From assembly GCF_001949145.1 (NCBI RefSeq), contig NW_019091395.1:1511402-1575401 (forward strand): 64,000 nt of DNA, given 5' to 3'. Every line of letters starts with the position of its first letter. The first letter of the stretch is position 1. Shown here piece by piece: positions 38,111 to 49,700 of the stretch. The stretch is from Acanthaster planci (lineage: Eukaryota > Echinodermata > Asteroidea > Valvatida > Acanthasteridae). The notes under the pieces are model-generated. The model was not told where the DNA came from and searched no databases. It worked only from the letters and a program-made list of their open reading frames with translations. Both the position numbers and the translations under genes were made by a program.

Positions 38111-38693
38111 GCAGTGGCTTTAAAGTTGCACTCCGACTAGATGAAAGCACCATATTCAAATTTGGTTCTCACTTTCACAAGCGCCCAAACAATCAAGAAC
38201 TCGGTCCCCGATCCTTCCTAGTCCCTCCCCCCGTTATTCTTATTTAAATAAAGTTCTGTGTTAGAAATGTTGGAGTGAGCTAAATGCTTACTTTAACATT
38301 AAACATATCTTGCTAGGAAGGAATTTAAAAAATTAAATTTATCTGTGCTTTTTGTTTGGAAATGTCACTCAAACCATGCAGAGGTAGACCTACTCTGATG
38401 AAATAGATTGCTTTGTCAGCATACAACCAAAGTCCAGGTGCTACCCAGATATATCTTCTAATTTGCTGGGCTCTGTTGAGGCCCTAAGACAAAGAGTCAA
38501 TAAACCGATGATATCCGTGCAAGGCTTGGGCACAGTCAACAGGACTCAGGTAAGCAAATACCCCCTACCACACAATGTTCAGAACGTAACACCTCACGGA
38601 TGGAGATACCACAACACATGATAACTCTGATAGCTGGCACGGCGCCCATAATGCCTGAATAGTGAACACCGTGGGGAGCAGTGTCTCATTTTA

Positions 38694-38736
38694 GGCGGCG
38701 AGAAGTGACAGTTGAGTTTGTTGTTTTCTCGCCGCC
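38694..38736. repeat. GC-rich hairpin, 11-bp perfect stem
   Basis: GGCGGCGAGAA (38694-38704) pairs exactly with TTCTCGCCGCC (38726-38736) across a 21-base loop. A second inverted pair, GTGACA (38705-38710) and TGTCAC (38740-38745), overlaps it. Confidence 0.55.
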
Positions 38737-39425
38737 AGGTGTCACCAACGGGTAACGGGGCAGAGATCCGGCATCAGAGCGCGCAAACCGGCAGGGGATG
38801 CGCGCCTGGTGCTAACGTTGAGATAACACGAGGGGTGTAGTTGTTTGTCGCAGGGGAGGGGAACAGGCCGGGATAGCGTTACAAATTGCGGAAGAGACTG
38901 ATTGGTTGAGGTGGGTGTTTACGAAGTTCAGAGGTTTGTACAATGGGACAGAGACATCGTTCGAGACGTCACCTGTTTGTCTTGTTTATAGGAACTTACA
39001 AAGTTTTATTTTAAAGCGTGCCAACACAGGGCGGCCAAATATCACCTCCCATACATTTTTTTGATTCAGCACTGTTCACACAACATCCCATAAGTCTTAA
39101 TACTACCAACAAAGCCAAGCAGAAAGAAGTATCTAAAAAATATAAATTGGCAATGTGGCATGCACATGACTGTTGTTTCTTTGCCGATTGCATTCAGATG
39201 CTATGGGAGCCAAACAAAATCAGTTGCACAACCATAATACGCGCAGTAAAAAATACTTCACCATCGGTGGTAACCAACGATTAATCATAAGACCATTCTT
39301 TTATTATCAATGCTATTTCGGAGCGGTGTAAGGTTGGACTTATGTGTAAAACCCTGCCTCTTGGTGGCAGCAGACAAAATGCCACGTGTTTGGTGGGACA
39401 CTTGCAAAAAATGATGACAACTCAC

Positions 39426-39787
39426 CTGCACGCGCGCCTCGGTGAGATCACACCGCAGGGCCAACTGCTCGCGACAATACACGTCCGGGTAGTGAGTCTT
39501 CTGGAAGACCCGCTCCATCTCCTCCAGCTGGAAGCTGGTGAAGGTGGTCCGGTTGCGACGCTTCTTCCTCTTGGAGGCGTCGTCCCCCTTGGAACCCTCT
39601 CCGTCCTTGCTGTCGTCCCCCTTGTTGTTGTTGTTCTCCTCGGAGGCCTTGTCCCGGGGGCTGCCGGTCGAGGCATCGTGCGGGTCGGACTTGGCACTCG
39701 CTAGGCCCACCCCAGCCTGGTTAGGGTTGTCCGAGTCCTTGACGGGGTCGCCCATGGGTGACGTCAGAGGGGCCATGTCTTTATTGT
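39426..39787 (-). CDS. alx1: alx1 exon 2: acidic linker and homeodomain residues 1-46
   Basis: This exon encodes the end of codon 77 and residues 78-197. The acceptor is TTTATTGTAG (AG at 39789-39788) and the donor is CAG|GTGAGT at 39425-39420. The first part is a low-complexity linker rich in Asp, Glu, Asn, Lys and Ser, including an NNNN run. It is followed by a basic stretch, SKRKKRRNR, that probably serves as a nuclear localisation signal. The homeodomain starts at residue 152 (KRRNRTTF) and continues through helix 1 ([17 protein letters not shown]) and helix 2 ([16 protein letters not shown]). The intron after homeodomain position 46 is the classic site in paired-class genes. Unusual residues are Met at position 16, normally Leu, and Cys at positions 30 and 38. 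A long plus-strand ORF over the same bases is an antisense shadow. Confidence 0.95.
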
Positions 39788-40488
39788 CTACAATAAAGAG
39801 ACAAAATGTATGAAGGTCAAATATTGTTATCTGGCCAAAATTTGAACATACAGATCAAAGCATCCACTTTTCTCTCATATAAGGTCCCAGATACATAGTG
39901 AAACAGCAAACTGTAGAGACGATAAAAAGTTGTCTCCAAGGGTTCATTGCTGCAACATTATCTAATCGTCAGGACACCACTTAAACAATACTGTAACATT
40001 ATAGTAGTTCAAAACTTTTTTTTCATTTCACATTTGCCAGTGATAACACGATACCTACAAGTAAGAATTCAGAAGCGAGTCTCTGTGTAAAATACCTGCA
40101 CTTGTGCCAGAAAGTTTACCCCTTATACCAGAAAGCTTACCTCTTACGGCGTCTTTTCCACAACATGAAATCGTATGTAAATATAGTAACTTCAGACGCA
40201 TGCGTTGAAACAGTTAACAAGCCATTTTAGATTGCAACCTTAGCCCGGGTATAGTGTCAGGACACCTGACCCGGGGCAGCTTGAAGGCACGAGCCGTGTG
40301 CCCGCCAGGCCGCATGAAGTTACCTTTACTCGCCATGTCTTTGGTTAATCCATGAAACATATCAGTCTCAGCGTAGCGTGGCAGGCAACGATGTGAAGGA
40401 AATCCTCGCAATTAGTGGGGCCTAGCAAGTAAGGCAATGTGCTCAAGGGTGCAGACCACTAATTCAACTGAGAATTTCTGACCAGCTC

Positions 40489-40863
40489 NNNNNNNNNNNN
40501 NNNNNNNNNNNNNNNNNNNNNNNNNNNNNNNNNNNNNNNNNNNNNNNNNNNNNNNNNNNNNNNNNNNNNNNNNNNNNNNNNNNNNNNNNNNNNNNNNNNN
40601 NNNNNNNNNNNNNNNNNNNNNNNNNNNNNNNNNNNNNNNNNNNNNNNNNNNNNNNNNNNNNNNNNNNNNNNNNNNNNNNNNNNNNNNNNNNNNNNNNNNN
40701 NNNNNNNNNNNNNNNNNNNNNNNNNNNNNNNNNNNNNNNNNNNNNNNNNNNNNNNNNNNNNNNNNNNNNNNNNNNNNNNNNNNNNNNNNNNNNNNNNNNN
40801 NNNNNNNNNNNNNNNNNNNNNNNNNNNNNNNNNNNNNNNNNNNNNNNNNNNNNNNNNNNNNNN
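40489..40863. other. Assembly gap (375 N)
   Basis: This run of undetermined bases lies in intron 1, about 700 bp upstream of exon 2 on the gene's strand. Nothing can be said of its content, and the true length may differ. Confidence 0.99.
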
Positions 40864-41099
40864 GTTTCAGAAATCTCAGGGATGTTGGCGTGCGTGCTAT
40901 TGGGCCCTGAACGGTGCTGATTTTACACTGTTTTCAATGGGGCTTGAATTAGTGGACTGGACCCTCAAGTCAACAGAGAAATCTTAACGTGCAGTAGGCG
41001 TATGGATGTTGACATGGGCTGGTACCTTGACTTTTGGCGTTTCTCTTAATGCAAGTGGGATGCGGGGCTTCTACTAATGCTCAATTTGACGAGTTCAAC

Positions 41100-41340
41100 A
41101 GCGAATGAAGATGGTTATTGCAACTGTATGAGTTGATTTTGGTGATGGTATTTATGATGGTCACGATGGTAATTTGAGTGATGAAGATGTTCGTTTTGGT
41201 GATCCTAACAATGACTGCAGTGGCAATGATGCTGCAATGTGGTGACAGAAATAATGACGAGGATAATGATTTAAATGACGATGACATTGAGAAAGTGAAG
41301 AATGGATTTAAGAAGCTCTGAAGGGAACCTAACACACTTG
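41100..41340. repeat. Degenerate GAT/GGT-rich low-complexity tract
   Basis: Words such as GATGGT, GTGATG and AATGATG recur irregularly on the plus strand. The open frame across it on the minus strand (Ile/Thr/Ser-rich) is an effect of the repeat, not a gene. Confidence 0.45.
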
Positions 41341-43597
41341 AGACATTGGTGATGATCAACCTTGAATCTTGTGATTTCCGTCGAAACTACATGTCCTTGC
41401 ATGAATGACCAGAACACGTTGTTGACCAAACTAGCACACCTATGGCTAACTTGCACATGTGCCGAAGAGAGCATCAAAGACGGTGATAAAATTGCTTATT
41501 CATTTCTTAATGCTATATCGACAAGCCATAATAAAGGTAAACATGTTATCCTCGCAACGAAAACACCCAAAACAAGAAGGTTACATTTTGTATAGCCCCC
41601 GGGAGCTTCAGAAAAAAACACACCATGCTGTCTTGCGAATAGAACACCGACACCGCGACCACATCCACAAACATCGGTCCTCACGTTCTGACTACCCATG
41701 ATGCCGACGCGTCAATCTCTCCCCTGGGCTGGCTGTACTTTCCGCCCTGGTAAGCCTCGCCTGGGCAGCGCTCGGACGCCGCCAAAATGGCCCCCGGCAC
41801 AGTGTTGCACCGGCACGGGCCGACAGATCCCTTCTCCTTTTCTTTCTTCTTCCTTGACCCCACGAATGCAAGTTAGTGACCAGGGGTGCAAGGTCTAGCC
41901 CCAGGGGTGGAAGGTCGACCCCATGGGTGCTCAATCGGCAAGCGGAGACATCGTGGGACCACGCGGAGATGAAAGACTTACTAGTTGTTTTTGAGTTCCA
42001 AATCCAATTGATTTCAAAGTGTTTTTCCCCATCAGCTGCGAGACAGTTAAATTTAACATCTAAATCTGCCAGGATTATGTACCGGTAGATAATATAAAAA
42101 TCAGAATTGAACTGGTTTTGTCAGTGTGAGGAACTGGTCATGGATTTCGGGTCACAAGCGTGAACATTGGTTAATTAAATGCTAAGTGTTCGTGTCAGTG
42201 GATTTCAAGAAAAAGACTTGTACAAATCTATAATGGATATCACACCTATTTTGACCTACTTGAGCCGTTACATGCATTATTTTGCAAAACGTAACCTAAT
42301 CTATAAAGCCATGGTCGTGCTAGCACACAACCGTCCAGCAACAAACATGCGCAACAGCTGTGTACAAGACTCGTTGGTGCATGAATTCAGCGCAGATACA
42401 TGTACTTGTAGCAGATATCATACGTTCCCATTCAAAAGTATTGCTACTTAGCAATCATTTAAGAATATCTAATAGATAACATTTTGTAACCAGCTAGGGG
42501 ACGTGCGCCACTGACATGGATTGTTAATCATGCTTCAGCTCTTTAACACAGCCGTCTGTACATAGACATGCAGGAAAGCTTTCTCACTTCCAGTTCTTAT
42601 ACTGCTGACTCAAATATTTTTGTCTTTTAGATATTTCAAGTAACCTATATTGCCATGTGCATATACATTTTTCCTGCAGCGACCACGTTTGTTTCCGACG
42701 TCGTGGTCTATGAATTAAGCCGTGAGGCCGGCCACTGCGCAATGTCAACAACATGATATCATCTCAGGCCCTGACTAAGAAAACAAACGACCTCCTCGGG
42801 GTAAATGTACACCACGCCCCGCCCTTCTCCAACTTATTTGCAATCGTAACCTGGCGTTTTTTGGATGGTTTTTAGCAAAACACTGGCATGGAGATTTAAA
42901 ATCCAACATTTGTTACCAATACCTGAAATTGAGCCAATTGCAATAGAGAGCAAAGCAGCGAAAGTAACAAGATTAACACAACAGTAAAAAAAAATAATAA
43001 AAATAAAGTCAACGACATCACTGGTCACAACCTCACAAGGGAAGACACAATCCGAACGAAAATGACATCTATTCAACAGTGAGTTAAACTCGCCAACAAG
43101 AGCAAAAGTCTACCTCAAACTTCGTCTGATGGGCAGGCGAAATTGGAAATTGTAATTAAATTAGCACCGCCGTTTGATTGACCTTTTGGGTCCACGTACA
43201 CTAAGATGAGACTCGAAGAAATATGAACCGGATTATTAAGTATACCAACAATGATTCATTTTGCAGACACACGATTTCGTCTAAAAACGCCAAAGCAGTT
43301 GACGCTCGACCTTTTCCATCCACGGCTGAAATTTCAACAACCTACATTACCTATATATGTTATTAAGGATAAGCTAAATATACACCAAAATTACCAACAA
43401 CTGTTGTAATTCACAACAGTTATTATTTAATAAAATATTACCGGAGAATTTTAGAAACTAGATGTTAGGCCTAAGTGTATAAGAGCAGCTCCTGACAAGT
43501 AAAGATAAACATTAATTAACCTGGTCCGTCAGAGAACCATGCCATAGAGGATCCTTTCGAGGGTATTCTGTTTAACCGTATGTTTCTATCTCCATAT

Positions 43598-43656
43598 TTA
43601 ACCCTAACACTCCTCAGTCCTCCAACAGGTAAAGGATTGAGGAGGGTTAGGGTTAA
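43598..43656. repeat. Hairpin with 24-bp near-perfect arms containing CCCTAA/TTAGGG
   Basis: Arms 43598-43621 and 43633-43656 pair at 22 of 24 positions around an 11-base loop. The outer ends read TTAACCCTAAC and GTTAGGGTTAA, resembling one and a half telomere repeats in inverted orientation. Confidence 0.6.
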
Positions 43657-45479
43657 TGGAAAGAGACTTGTGATGGAGTAATGATTACATGTACAATCAA
43701 CTGGGATACCGCACCTTGGGTCCGGAAGACTGCCGCGGCTCCGATCAAAGCGTGTTTCTCCAAGTAGTATCGGCCAACCAGATTGAGCATATTACGGTGC
43801 TGCATGGAAGGAGTGCACGCTAGAGTTGGGGGGGTGTTAAGCTTCACACGGAGGGTGGTAATATAGCGATGGCGATGTGGCTTGTTGCTGGTTCTGCTGA
43901 CACGACCCAAATGACAACAACCTGGCCCAGTGCTTGCTTTATACTGTCAACGAGATATGGTATAGATAGTGGACCTGTACACATATCCGGTCTGCACGGA
44001 GTATGAGTGTCGATGAGGGGCCGAAGGAGACACGTGGAGGTCGTGCACCCAATGGAATCACCAAGTGTCCCATGAAGTATCACGTTATTGTTCCCAAATC
44101 ATCATCTTCCGGTCTTTCCGTGTCCCGCCCCCGTTCGCGGCGACGTCTGGGTAGCTTCACGTGATGGCAGGAGCTTGCTGACGTCATTGAGCTTTTGTTC
44201 ACTTAATTGGAAGGGTCCGGTAATTCGGAGGAAATCCAGGCTCCTTATCAGAAAAACCAGGGTATTTGGGTCTTTTTTATGGTAAAAACAAATTATTTTT
44301 AACCCTTTTTTGTAAACAAGAATTATCGCCAGATGGTAAAACTGAACGAGGTTAAGATGGAAAGTGGTGCCAAGAACAAAGTATGCGGGGCTTACCCTTG
44401 CCAACCACGCTTGCCAATTATCCAACTCCGTCAATTTCGTTGTGATTTCTGATATTCAGCATCAATACAAAAAGTTATACGAGTCACACTGTTCGCACAA
44501 ATTCCAAGCATTAACATTGCTGATAGTATCACATCAACGAAGAACAAAACCTCGCATTAAAATCTGCATAAACAAAACGCAACGGTACGCCAAACTCCAC
44601 ATCGTTGTTCACGTGTCATTTTTCGGCCTTAACACCGCACCACAAGGATCAAAAACATTCTGCTCTTTCAAAGAGCCTCAACATATCTTACGTCAAAGAA
44701 AGACTAAGTTTCTATTTTCTAGTTCCTAAGTTTTCTATTCCATTTTCGTCCAGTTCCACTGCAGTGTAAAGATGACCTCATCTTTCTACGGGAAACGTGA
44801 CGTGACGATACCAAACATCGCAACTTGGGAGGAGAAGACCACATGACGGGGCTATTTTCTCGACTTTTCATCCCCATGAGAGGCCGTCTGTCCATGAGCT
44901 GTCACTGAGCGAGTTTTCCCTCGAGTTACTTTACGAGATGTACATTTGGAGGATACTTTGCAGTAAATAACCAACGTTGGATAATCTCAGTTAGCAAAGA
45001 AAGATTAGCAAAGTTTACTTGGTATGTATGATGTTGGCATTTTTAGAGTTCAATAGCATCAACGTTTGTTCACGAGTCTTTGGGAATGTCTCCCTTAGAG
45101 TATTGTGCTTGTTATCTTCCTGGTTGTATATCCGTTCCGAATGTCTTTGATTGACATTGTACTTCAACTCTGGAGTCTACTGTTCTACACTGATTGCAAT
45201 TAATATGAAGAGTCCCGAGCTTAACAATATACAGAAATCAGGAATATAAAGAGGTAAGCGAAAGGAAACGATTTGTTTGCTTGGTTTTAATGTATTTTGT
45301 TTTTGTTTTTTACGCATTATCGTAACAGTTGAGTCGATGATTCTTTGCCTCAACGTAAATGTGACAGGCACCTGTCACCAATTCATGTTTGCAACACAGA
45401 AACTAGCCACTAAGCGGGGCACTATTAGACGGTTACCAAACTGTCCCGCGACAGGGGAAATTAATTAACCAAGCCTCTG

Positions 45480-45837
45480 TTTTTATGCGGCGGTCGGTGA
45501 CACGAGCGTGGCACGCGACCCACGGAAAGAAATCGGCAACACCCGTTGTGACGCGGACTATTATGCGCAGGGGCATCCGGCGATTCGCGCCGTTGAACGG
45601 CCAGGAAGAGGCTGTCATCACGGCAGCTTTGAGCGGCGTGGCCTCGATCGGTCACACAGGCTTATCGAGACCAAAGTATCCTCCCGAATGGTCTGGAAGG
45701 GTCGTCGCCGAGTTCAAGGAGAGTTTGGTGAGCATGGTCAATGGGGAGATCGGGTGGGGACGGCCCTCAATCAAGATAAGGAACGTGATGTTAAGAATCG
45801 ACAGGAAGAGGTAAGCTCTGGGGTGGGTTCAGCATGA
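45480..45837 (+). other. CpG-rich block with a 109-codon ORF ending at a donor-like site
   Basis: The plus-strand frame 45485-45814 starts MRRSVTRAWHATHGKKSATP and is basic. It ends RIDRKR-stop, where the stop lies inside GAG|GTAAGC, a strong splice donor. A second frame over the same bases is equally open, as expected of GC-rich DNA. I recognise no family. It could be an exon of an unknown transcript opposite to alx1, or simply a CpG island. Confidence 0.25.
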
Positions 45838-46752
45838 TAGGTAAATGAGCGAAACAAGAGTCTCTTTGGTCAATTTGACCTTAGAGAAAAAAATCAAATC
45901 AGGAAATGTGCAGCAAAACTCGAAAACAAGAACGAACTAAAAGCACAGAATAAATATCAAACCAAGAATACCCGCACGTTCAGTTTAATACCCCAATAAT
46001 TAAAATAATGGTCTGAGCTGAATGAAATACTCCTATGTTGATCACTGGTCTTGTATAGTTCACAGCATTTTGACCCAGGAATACCTTATCAACTGACATA
46101 ATACAAACAATAAGTTGCCCAACGAGGATAGGCGTAATGCTCAAATTCAAGTCCTATGGTTTCTAGACGGGAGTTTGGGGAAAAGGAAGGCACAACCCTA
46201 TACCCAAGACCTGCAGAGCCTTCAGGAAGGCAACGGCGACGTAAGTATGGGTGTTTCGTAGTTTTAGTTACTACCCAAATTAACGAACAATTGACCCCCA
46301 ATTGGGTCCGTAATTCGGCGTTCCTGTGTGTGTCACCCCTGGGAGTTATCGGAGGGTTCCTTCCACGACACCAACAACGGACGAGCCCTCCTTCTTTTCA
46401 GCGCAATTCTGAGCGCTCGTTTCTCCTCTCCCATCCCCCTTCTTTGAAAGGTAATTATACAGGATCTGTGTCAACACTAGGCGAAGGTGTGAGATGACAA
46501 AGTGCACCCATCGTTGAAAGGTGACACAGCATGGTCAATTCGGTCAATCAGGCCCAGTTTCCTTACTTTAATAATTTCCGTTCAAAACTATTAAAATGGG
46601 TCTGAGATACTTGGTTCAAAACAAGTATCACGGCAAAGTTGCTCCGACCACGAACTGGGAAAGATTACACCTTTTCAATTTCACCCTAAAAGAGCTGGGT
46701 GATTTTGAACCATCTCACAGCTGGGAGTTCCACCCCAAAGAACTTGGCGCGG

Positions 46753-46775
46753 TTTTTTTTTTTTTTTTTTTTTTT
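46753..46775. repeat. Poly(T) run of 23 bases
   Basis: An uninterrupted T run is followed by TATTATTATTA and a second T run. It may be the A-tail of a minus-strand retroposon whose body lies at higher coordinates, but I cannot recognise that body. Confidence 0.6.
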
Positions 46776-49700
46776 GCTAGTATTATTATTATTTTTTTTA
46801 GTTAACTTGGTGTACATGTAAAACCGCTCATCAATACAAATGTGATGTTTGAACCGATGCGCGATGGGTCTGACATTCGAAGTTGTTGTGCCAGTTATTT
46901 GAAGTTGAAGGCCATACGTGCCAGCCCGCGTACACTGAGCACGGCAGATGAATAGTACACAATTTTAGATGGGCGCTGCGCAAGAGTGGTACCTTCGATT
47001 TTCACACAATTGGTATAAAAAGGACTTCAAAGATGTACTGAAAAATCTTTAAGGCTCGATTCGTGAAACAAAAATGCACTGTGGTGATATCGGAAAAATG
47101 TTCAGGGATTGATTCTGCCCCGACTCTTTAAGAATTAATATGAGCCCAGAAATGTTTTCCAAAAACCCAACCCCAAACTCTTTTCTCTCTTTTCTCCCAA
47201 AACAACTGCCAGAAAAAATTGCTTTCTTAAATATCAAGATAAAGCTTATCTTATTCATTTAAACCCGATGGTGGTTGCAGAGTAACCTCGATTTCATAAG
47301 ACAGCTGCTTTCTGTTTTGTCAAATCGGATTTACCATAGCAACCACTATGTTAATTGTTGCCATTTAACATCCTTTCAACATCCTCTGGACAGACCAAAC
47401 AGGAGTTGTGTTATACGCATGAAAATATCTCCGCAACATCAACTTCAAATAAAATGTTCAGTATACGTGGAAAACACTATAAGCTTTAATTTGATACCAG
47501 AAACAACCATTTCTGACAATTTTTTTCAGGAGAGAAAACTTACTTTGGGGTATCTTTTAAGGGGGGCATCCAATATTTCTTTTCCATGTGGGTCGTTCTA
47601 TAAATTTGGGGTCCAACGTGTAATTTTTTTCTGTCCCTGTTACACCTGACGTGTGTATTAATGGACAAGGAATATACTGTTGCAATGGACATGAAACTAC
47701 TTTTTTTATATGTTTGGCGGGTCATTTTCGTTACTTGATCACTCTATGAGATCAAAGAATATGTTCTACACCAACAAAATCAAACGACAGATGTATCGGG
47801 GACGATTGGACTCCAAAGTTATAAGATGACCCACAATTATTAAATTAAACAGGCATATCGACTTAAATTACAGTTTTGTGTAGCTATAGAGAATAGGCCT
47901 AGATGATTGCCAAGAGAGTAGGTCAAGTCTTCCAAATGTGTTCACAATCCAACTGTTGTAAATGTAAAATATCTACGACACGTATCAATCAACAGGGTGG
48001 TGCAACAGCTATTGAACGTACACGATTTCTTGTAGACGAGTAAATTCATCCATAGTTGTCGGGTTTTTTAATCTGAAAGTAACTTGTAGATGGATAAAAT
48101 GCACTAATCCCAAAAGCCGATTGTCACAAGATTCCTTCTACGGTAACTCCGCATATTTTTCCTTCTACAGTGTTCCCTCCAAGGGCGTACGTTCATTTTT
48201 AACTGCATCCAATACTTCTGAACATTGACTTGACTATGTTGGTCGTTTACTCATGGCTAACTTCCAGCGCACACTATAATGGCATGCTGAAATGGCTTCG
48301 TTGTCAGTTATGACGTCATCATACTTATGGACGGGTAGTTGGTGCCATTTGATGGATGGATGGGTGTATCAAGGGAGGAAGGAAGCCCAATCAAAGATGG
48401 CGGCAATTGTTGAAAAGGTGGATGACGCTAGTTAGCGAACTGTACTATGAGATGATGCCGGGTGCATGCAGGGTGTTTTGTGTTCTCGGATCTTGTGGGA
48501 CAATCAGAGAGCACCAATTTACAAAAAAGGGATTAATGACTTGCCCCTTTGCGCCACAAGCAAACAGACGCTAAACCGAAGAGAAAATAATTCTGCGCTT
48601 TCTTTTAAAAGGTTTATGCTGTCCATTCTTGAAGATTTTAGTCTTCTTTCCTTATTTTTCATTGAAAGTCGTAATGAGGAAGAAGCGTTACTAAGGTGAG
48701 ACGCATGCGTCAACAAATTTTACTTGTTAGTTTTAGTCGGCTTGATGTATTAAAGGGGGTATAAGCTTTGCTTGTTTTTCCCCCGGTGATGTTATCATTT
48801 CTGACTTCCATTCGTACATGTTCAATAAGTCGCAGATTGCAAGCAGTTGCTTTATTGCATCCCTTACATGTACACATGGTCGTGCTTCCGCGATTTTCGT
48901 TACTGCCACATTGCATTGGATTTCCCCACCAACCTCTTTCCAACACTTCCAAACATGTAATTATTACACGTTAAACAAGCATTGTTGGGGTGGATTGCGT
49001 GCCTGCGTGTCAAAACGCTTATACGAATTTCTTGGAATTTTCATAATTGAGTGTGGCTGCGTTGAGGTGGGGCGGCCTGATTGAAAATCTCTACAGAGGG
49101 AAAGACAAAAATAAGCCAGTCTGGGAAATTAATAATGTTGCTACGTGCGCGCATGCGTTGGCAAAAGGGGGAATTTAATACTGAGTAAAACCACATGGCT
49201 AGAAAGAGAGGGGGAAACCAGGCTATACAAGACGTTAGGGCAAATTCGTGCAGGGTTTGATGCCTTGGCGTTGCACTGTCAAAACGAAAGAATCATTCGC
49301 CACTTCGGCGCCACCGGCGGCAGGTTTGGAATGACTACCTTCAGGAAGGAAAGTTAGTCAGGAAAGGCAGAGACCTTGGCGGAGAATGTTTCCTAGAGGA
49401 AACGGTCACACGCCTAGAATACAGAAAACAAAACCGAATCCGTCCGTTGACTTAAGGGAAATGATCTTGTATCTCAAATTCATGTAAGGATGTTATAGAT
49501 CACAGCTAACGTTCAAAGCACTGAGGACAGGATGTAAATCCCTCGGGATACGGATATATATTCCTCCTCCCAAACTTTTTGACCAAGTGGGGGGGGGTTG
49601 CTATTGGATCACCCTCCTCCAACCTTTTTTCTGTGGGGAGAAAAGATGGATTTTGAGGGGTTTTCTGTCTTCACAGCAACCAAAATGTATAATAATGAAA

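Larger units (their letters stand above)
8142..39425 (-). other. alx1 intron 2 (31.3 kb), splitting the homeodomain
   Basis: The intron is bounded by donor GTGAGT (39425-39420) and acceptor CAG (8144-8142). It contains a dead LINE, several small repeats and hairpins listed separately, and GC-rich patches. Between these, notably 8.2-12.1, 14.0-15.0, 16.4-18.8, 25.9-27.1, 28.1-28.8, 29.0-32.6, 32.8-37.8 and 38.8-39.4 kb, I see only unassigned sequence. The size leaves ample room for enhancers. Confidence 0.9.

Noticed and set aside
39285-39425. Continuation of the exon 2 frame past the donor
   Set aside because: A perfect CAG|GTGAGT lies at the conserved homeodomain intron site, and reading through would remove the recognition helix.
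39342-39704. 120-codon plus-strand ORF, Leu/Val-rich
   Set aside because: It is antisense to alx1 exon 2; GC-rich coding sequence leaves the opposite strand open.
41081-41359. 92-codon minus-strand ORF
   Set aside because: It is produced by the degenerate GAT/GGT tract.
43598-43656. Interstitial telomere array
   Set aside because: Only about one and a half repeats per arm, in inverted orientation.
44102-44729. Overlapping 110- and 121-codon ORFs on opposite strands
   Set aside because: Neither shows family motifs, and their overlap argues against both.
47275-47649. 124-codon plus-strand ORF
   Set aside because: No recognisable domain, and its composition follows the AT-rich background.
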